This document shows, in pieces, positions 15,104-18,943 of a stretch of 18,943 nucleotides of DNA. The stretch is from Chloroflexota bacterium (GTDB lineage: Bacteria; Chloroflexota; Ktedonobacteria; Ktedonobacterales; Ktedonobacteraceae). The first letter of the stretch is position 1; each line of letters opens with the position of its first letter. The position numbers were made by a program, and so were the translations under genes. The notes under the pieces were generated by a model that saw nothing but the letters and a program-made list of their open reading frames with translations, was not told where the DNA came from and made no database searches. Location of the stretch: assembly GCA_005879655.1 (NCBI GenBank), contig VBJK01000154.1, positions 1 through 18,943 of the forward strand, given 5' to 3'.

Positions 15104-15653
15104 ATGGAAGCTGTCACCGCAGATCCTCATGCACAACTGATCCTGATTATTGGTGGGGCGCGCAGCGGAAAAAGCAGATGCGCCGAACGATTAGCGCGGC
15201 AAAGTGGCCGTTCCGTCGCTTTTCTTGCCACGGCAACGGCTAGCGACGAGGATATGCGCGATCGTATTGCGCGTCATCAGGCTACGCGCCCCACTTCATG
15301 GTATACCATTGTAGAGCCATTACAACTGGCAGATGCTCTACAGAGGGCCGCTGGCATGGCTGATGTTATCCTGTTGGATTGCATCACGCTATGGGTAGGA
15401 AATTGCGCAGCTCTTACAAGAACTAGAGATCTTCTTGGAGGCAGTGAGTAAGCTAGATACTGGGAAGACAGTGCTGGTAGTGACAAACGAAGTGGGGTTA
15501 GGGATCGTACCACCCTATGCCTTAGGGCGCATCTACCGCGACGTGTTGGGATTGGTCAATCAGCGGCTGGCAGTCGCCGCTCAGCGCGTGTATCTGATGA
15601 TAGCGGGATTGGCTGTCGATATCAAACGATTGCACGACGATGCTGCTATATAA
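15104..15653 (+). pseudogene. cobU: adenosylcobinamide kinase / guanylyltransferase, disrupted
   Basis: CobU phosphorylates adenosylcobinamide and transfers GMP to it. The first frame (15104-15451) holds the P-loop GGARSGKS, the ATATASDEDMRDRIARHQ stretch with the His that takes GMP in this family, and LLDCITLWVGN, then reads into nonsense and stops. The second frame is open from 15399 and continues QLLQELEIFLEAVSKLD, VLVVTNEVGLGIVP, GRIYRDVLGLVNQRLA and VYLMIAGLAVDIKRL, stopping at 15653. The join at about 15395-15405 lacks some 20 residues that intact CobU proteins have between the WVxN and the next helix, so it is an out-of-frame deletion. The start lies 8 bp after the phosphoesterase stop with no strong ribosome site. 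A TTG at 15435 could at most start a C-terminal fragment. Confidence 0.85.
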
Positions 15654-15711
15654 GTAAATCGAGCGTTGTCTGTACTTTGTCATGTGCTGGGCAGAAAATG
15701 GCCCAAAGTTG

Positions 15712-15720
15712 TGGTATTAT
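15712..15720 (+). promoter_or_regulatory. candidate extended -10 promoter of the alpha/beta hydrolase
   Basis: TGGTATTAT has the TG-n-TATTAT form of an extended -10 element and lies 38 bp before the GTG and 62 bp before the ATG of the hydrolase. No good -35 is seen, which extended -10 promoters tolerate. Confidence 0.35.
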
Positions 15721-15781
15721 AATAAGAGAAAAGTAGGTAAGTGTCTAGCGGTACCATGTGCGTACAAGAAATGGGGCCTCT

Positions 15782-16810
15782 ATGTTGAGTACACAGAATA
15801 GGCGATTGGCTCGCCCCTCATTGAAACAAGTCGTAGTTAGCGGAATTGGTGGGAGTGTTGGGCTATTAGGTATTGTCTTTGCCGTAGCACTTTATATTGT
15901 AGAGACGTTGATCAGATCAAAGCGCCTGCATAGTTTTTTGGACCTCTACCAGTTTACTCCGTTTGAACTGAATCTACCAGCAGAAGAAGTCCTGTTTGCG
16001 CCATTATACGGTGATTATCAAGTATGTGGGTGGTATGTACCCTATCCGCAGGCAACAACCACCATTATCGTGTGTCCTGGTTATCGTCGCAGTCGCTCAG
16101 ATGTCTTAGGAACATGTGTCCATTTGTGGCAAGCGGGCCATAATATTCTTGTGTTTGAATATTATGGGCATGGAACAGTGGTAGGCAAGCCTGTGACCCT
16201 GGGTTATCGTGAAATCAACGATTTTCTGGGCGCTGTAGCCTATGCTCGACAACGTGCGCCACAGACGCGTCTGGGGGTGGTAGGCTATTCAATGGGGGCC
16301 TCGGTAGCAATTATGGCCAGTGCGCGCACCGAGCACATCGAAGCTATTGTGGCTGATAGTGCTTTCGCAACCCATCGAAGTGCCGTTGAGTATGGTGTGC
16401 ACCGCACATTGCATCTGCCATTTGTGCTTTTTCATTGGATGATTGATCTGCTGTTGTGGTTGCGAGCTGGCTATCGCTTTCATCAGGTTGAGCCACTGCG
16501 CGATATTGGGCGTATTGCTCCGCGTCCGATCTTCCTCATTCATTGTTTGAGAGATACCATCGTCAATCCGCAAGATGCCACATTGTTATATCAAGCAGCT
16601 GGCGAGCCAAAGGAGTTGTGGCTCTTGCCCGATGCAGATCATTGTGGGGCTTACTTTGTGGATCGTGTCACATATATTGATAGGCTCATCGAATTCTTCG
16701 ACCTGCACCTCAAGAAGTCGCGCCCGCCCGTTAGCTTGCAGTCTCGTATGAATAACGAGAGCGAGGCTACTAATGGGCAGGCTGGATCGATCTTTCCTGA
16801 GGCGAGCTAG
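15782..16810 (+). CDS. membrane-anchored alpha/beta hydrolase
   Basis: A serine hydrolase of the alpha/beta fold, 342 residues from ATG 15782. One N-terminal helix (VVVSGIGGSVGLLGIVFAVA) probably anchors it in the membrane, with the catalytic domain following. The nucleophile elbow is GYSMGAS; the acid is likely the Asp of LRDTIVNPQDA and the His that of DADHCGAYF, in the right order and spacing. VCPGYRRSRSDV gives the oxyanion region and FEYYGHG resembles the D-Y-x-G-x-G strand of this group. The nearest general type is the YqkD/BAAT-like esterase or peptidase set; the substrate is unknown. GTG 15758 would add eight residues; neither start has a strong ribosome site. It converges with the ribonuclease Z gene, 7 bp apart. 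Confidence 0.85.
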   Translation: MLSTQNRRLARPSLKQVVVSGIGGSVGLLGIVFAVALYIVETLIRSKRLHSFLDLYQFTPFELNLPAEEVLFAPLYGDYQVCGWYVPYPQATTTIIVCPGYRRSRSDVLGTCVHLWQAGHNILVFEYYGHGTVVGKPVTLGYREINDFLGAVAYARQRAPQTRLGVVGYSMGASVAIMASARTEHIEAIVADSAFATHRSAVEYGVHRTLHLPFVLFHWMIDLLLWLRAGYRFHQVEPLRDIGRIAPRPIFLIHCLRDTIVNPQDATLLYQAAGEPKELWLLPDADHCGAYFVDRVTYIDRLIEFFDLHLKKSRPPVSLQSRMNNESEATNGQAGSIFPEAS

Positions 16811-16817
16811 TGTATGA

Positions 16818-17723
16818 TTAAGAGAATGCCAGGGTGACGACCATACCATCTCTGGCAGCACGCGTATTGGGAAAGATAGCACGTGCCGCTTTTTCCGCTT
16901 GCGTCCGATCATTGATTTTCGGGCTGAAGTGTGTCAGCAAGAGGCTGCGTGCATTTGCTGCTTGCGCAATCCCTGCCGACTCTGTCGAGAGCATATGAGC
17001 GTTAATACGGGCTAAGGGTAGATCTTCAGGATTGTCGTACATACTCTCGCAAATGAGTAGATCCACATCGTGAGCGAACTCGCTGAGTGTACTGGAAGGG
17101 CGAGTATCAGTAATATAGGCCAGCGCGATGCCCTGGCGAGGTGGCCCAAGCACCTGTTGCGGCGTGATGATCTGCCCATCGTGTTCGACCGTCTCTCCAT
17201 GCTGAAGGGGCGACCAGAGTTCTACAGGTAATCCCAAGGCGCTGGCTTGGTCTGGCAGAAAGGCCGGGCGACGTGCCAGTTCAACGCGATATGCTAGGCA
17301 GGGTATGCCGTGTGTCGCGGAGATACAAGAACCTTGCAGACCGCCCGGCAATGCGAAATGTTCGCCACTTTTTAGTTCATGGATCTGAATAGGGAAAGGC
17401 AGTTCGGACGCAATGCGACGTAGTCCCTCCACTATATACGCCGTGCCAGGCGGGCCATAGATGTCCAGCGGTTCAGTACGTCCGGCATGGGCAACCATGA
17501 AGAGCACGCCAGGCAGACCCGCGACATGATCGGCGTGCATATGCGAGAAGCAGATTGCACCCAATTGACGAAAACCCCAGCCAAGCGACTTCCAGGGGAT
17601 CTGCGTCCCCTCACCACAGTCGAAGAGTGTCAAAGTAGAGCCATAGCGCATGAGTGCGCAGGACAGCCAATGTCCGGGCAGTGGCATCATGCCACAAGTA
17701 CCAAGTATACAGATATCAATCAT
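16818..17723 (-). CDS. rnz: ribonuclease Z (tRNase Z) / metallo-beta-lactamase-fold hydrolase
   Basis: RNase Z cuts the 3' trailer of tRNA precursors. The 301-residue protein begins IDICILGTCGMMPLPGHW and LFDCGEGTQIPWKS, the typical ElaC-type start, followed by the zinc motif FSHMHADHVAGLPG (H61-x-H63-x-D65-H66). SATHGIPCLAYRVE supplies the next His, ITDTRPS the bridging Asp and LLLTHFS the late motif. I choose ATG 17723, 14 nt after the stop of the small membrane protein; an in-frame ATG at 17762 would overlap that gene, and neither start has a clear ribosome site. Translation is therefore probably coupled to the upstream gene. It ends convergent with the hydrolase. Confidence 0.92.
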   Translation of the reverse strand: MIDICILGTCGMMPLPGHWLSCALMRYGSTLTLFDCGEGTQIPWKSLGWGFRQLGAICFSHMHADHVAGLPGVLFMVAHAGRTEPLDIYGPPGTAYIVEGLRRIASELPFPIQIHELKSGEHFALPGGLQGSCISATHGIPCLAYRVELARRPAFLPDQASALGLPVELWSPLQHGETVEHDGQIITPQQVLGPPRQGIALAYITDTRPSSTLSEFAHDVDLLICESMYDNPEDLPLARINAHMLSTESAGIAQAANARSLLLTHFSPKINDRTQAEKAARAIFPNTRAARDGMVVTLAFS

Positions 17724-17737
17724 AATAGAAGCCGTTT

Positions 17738-17920
17738 TTACCAATCGTTTTGAAAAGCCCATGCAAGGGCGATGACCAATACTGAGAGTATGGCCACTAT
17801 GGTGAGTGCCATACTAACCACTATAAAAGGAAAATTACTCATCATAAGCACAGCAGCAAAAATGATCCAGAAGATGGCAAATATGCCAATGAGATAATGC
17901 CAAGGTTGTATACGCTGCAT
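17738..17920 (-). CDS. 60-residue two-helix membrane protein, unknown
   Basis: Not recognised. It has two hydrophobic segments, YLIGIFAIFWIIFAAVLMM and FIVVSMALTIVAILSVLVIA, joined by a short polar loop, and ends WAFQNDW. AAAGG lies about 9 nt before ATG 17920. The stop is 14 nt before the ribonuclease Z start, so the two form one unit. The composition and ribosome site make a real gene likely despite the size. Confidence 0.6.
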   Translation of the reverse strand: MQRIQPWHYLIGIFAIFWIIFAAVLMMSNFPFIVVSMALTIVAILSVLVIALAWAFQNDW

Positions 17921-17954
17921 AATACGAGCCTTTCTGGTGATGTGTCCTTCCTGA

Positions 17955-17969
17955 CTGTATAGTATACAG
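17955..17969. promoter_or_regulatory. 15-bp palindrome between the divergent small membrane gene and mutM
   Basis: CTGTATA-G-TATACAG is a perfect inverted repeat of 7-bp arms around one base, 34 bp upstream of the minus-strand start (17920). It could be an operator, or overlap a -10 element of the minus-strand promoter because it contains TATACT/TATAGT-like sequences. Confidence 0.35.
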
Positions 17970-18080
17970 GGTCGCTAGCCTATCCTGCTATTTACTAAAC
18001 CCTAGCGCTATAGCAAAAAGGAGCACCTGTGGTATGATAAAGAGGCAGAAAGTACATAGTCTTTGTAGGAAAAAATTTCT

Positions 18081-18943
18081 ATGCCAGAACTACCAGAGGT
18101 AGAATACACAGCGCGTCAACTGCGCAACGCAGTGGTTGGCGCAACGATTCGTGAGGTGCACGTTTTCTGGGAGCGCACCATTGGTCATCCTGCTCATCAG
18201 GATTTTTGTACGCAGGTGGTGGGCCGCCGTATTGAAGGTGTCAGGCGACGTGGCAAATTTGTACTGATAGATCTGAGCGGTGAGCTGTTGCTCTCGATAC
18301 ATAGACGCATGACCGGCAATTTTTTACTGTTGCCTGCGGGTTGGAGCATCGATACCAGCCTGCGCGAGACGAACCGTAGCGCATGGGAGACCAAAGGCCC
18401 TACCTTTCAACTTGCTGAACAGGATAAAATTGCTTATAGCCATGCAACGAAGTATTGTCGTGTCTGTTTTGTCTTAAGTGATGGGCGTTGTCTGCTGTTT
18501 ACTGATCCGCGCAAATTCGGGCGTATCGAACTGTGGCCGCGTGTGCAAGAGCAAGTAGCGCTGGCTGGTCTGGGTCCTGAGCCGTTGAGCGAAGAGTTTT
18601 CGCTAGAGCGTTTTGCGCGAGCACTAGCCAGACGCAAAGTAGGAGTAAAACAGGTCTTGTTGAATCAAGCCATTGTTGCCGGTCTCGGCAATATCTATGC
18701 GGATGAAGCCTTATTCTATGCTCAGGTCCATCCACTACGCCGTGCGGACTCGCTCGGTACTCACGAAGTTCAGCAATTGCATGCCGGGATCGTCACGGTA
18801 CTGGCCTCCAGCATTGAGCATGGTGGAACCTCATTCAATGATTATCGGGACCTATGGGGTGAGGCGGGTGAGAACTACAATCACGTCCGCGTCTATCAGC
18901 AAGCAGGCAAGCCTTGTCCGCGCTGCGAAACCTTGATAGAGCG
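18081..18943 (+). CDS. mutM: formamidopyrimidine-DNA glycosylase (C-terminus cut by window edge)
   Basis: Fpg/MutM removes 8-oxoguanine and ring-opened purines and nicks the abasic site. The start MPELPEVE supplies the catalytic Pro2 and Glu3; K59 in RRRGKFVLID, the IHRRMTG loop (74-80), DPRKFGRIEL and VAGLGNIYADEALF with N204 are family residues. The first half of the zinc finger (C279-P-R-C282) is present; the second Cys pair and the DNA-contacting Arg lie beyond the window, about 20 residues missing. Between RRMTG and DPRKFG there are about 15-20 more residues than in the E. coli enzyme (around 88-125), a possible lineage insertion. GTAGGA lies 10 nt before ATG 18081. It is divergent from the small membrane protein. 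Confidence 0.95.
   Translation, partial: MPELPEVEYTARQLRNAVVGATIREVHVFWERTIGHPAHQDFCTQVVGRRIEGVRRRGKFVLIDLSGELLLSIHRRMTGNFLLLPAGWSIDTSLRETNRSAWETKGPTFQLAEQDKIAYSHATKYCRVCFVLSDGRCLLFTDPRKFGRIELWPRVQEQVALAGLGPEPLSEEFSLERFARALARRKVGVKQVLLNQAIVAGLGNIYADEALFYAQVHPLRRADSLGTHEVQQLHAGIVTVLASSIEHGGTSFNDYRDLWGEAGENYNHVRVYQQAGKPCPRCETLIE

Overview
The window looks like a chromosomal segment of a free-living bacterium, most plausibly a large-genome Chloroflexota of the Ktedonobacteria type. That placement is inference from protein flavour (short MshC-like ligase, Rpn-type nuclease relic, decayed IS200/IS605-type TnpB, frequent GTG/TTG starts, roughly 50% GC); no rRNA or tRNA is present to fix it. Most genes are ordinary, but several carry clear lesions.

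Left part (1-3420): a truncated DHA2-type MFS exporter on the minus strand, and upstream of it a tatD / cysteine-ligase pair that overlaps by 14 bp. The ligase is a short, MshC-like member of the CysS family. It is broken by an internal deletion with a frameshift. Middle-left (3900-7020): a plus-strand APC amino-acid permease with a C-terminal tail of six 13-residue repeats; then on the minus strand a multi-pass membrane protein with a strong terminator and a SnoaL-like protein. A perfect 31-bp inverted repeat lies between the last two.

Centre (7240-10340): an accessory or scar region with a decayed Rpn-family nuclease, a lone ureG with a C-terminal His5 tail, a perfect 28-bp inverted repeat, a degenerate tnpB (two tandem stops and two frameshifts), and a small secreted protein that converges on cobT.

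Right-centre (10330-15660): a cobalamin nucleotide-loop assembly neighbourhood. On the minus strand a D,D-carboxypeptidase is followed by cobT. Divergently, cobS, a calcineurin-like phosphoesterase and cobU lie on the plus strand. CobT appears intact. cobS is frameshifted within its last conserved motif and cobU has lost a segment and its frame, so the pathway looks impaired here unless these are assembly errors or a second copy exists.

Right end (15660-18943): a membrane-anchored alpha/beta hydrolase converging on ribonuclease Z, which is coupled to a 60-residue two-helix membrane protein, and a divergent mutM that runs off the window. I found no CRISPR array, tRNA, rRNA, recognisable riboswitch or clear new multi-gene defence system. 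The most notable signals are the two long perfect palindromes, the repeat-tailed permease, and the cluster of out-of-frame lesions in otherwise well-conserved enzymes.
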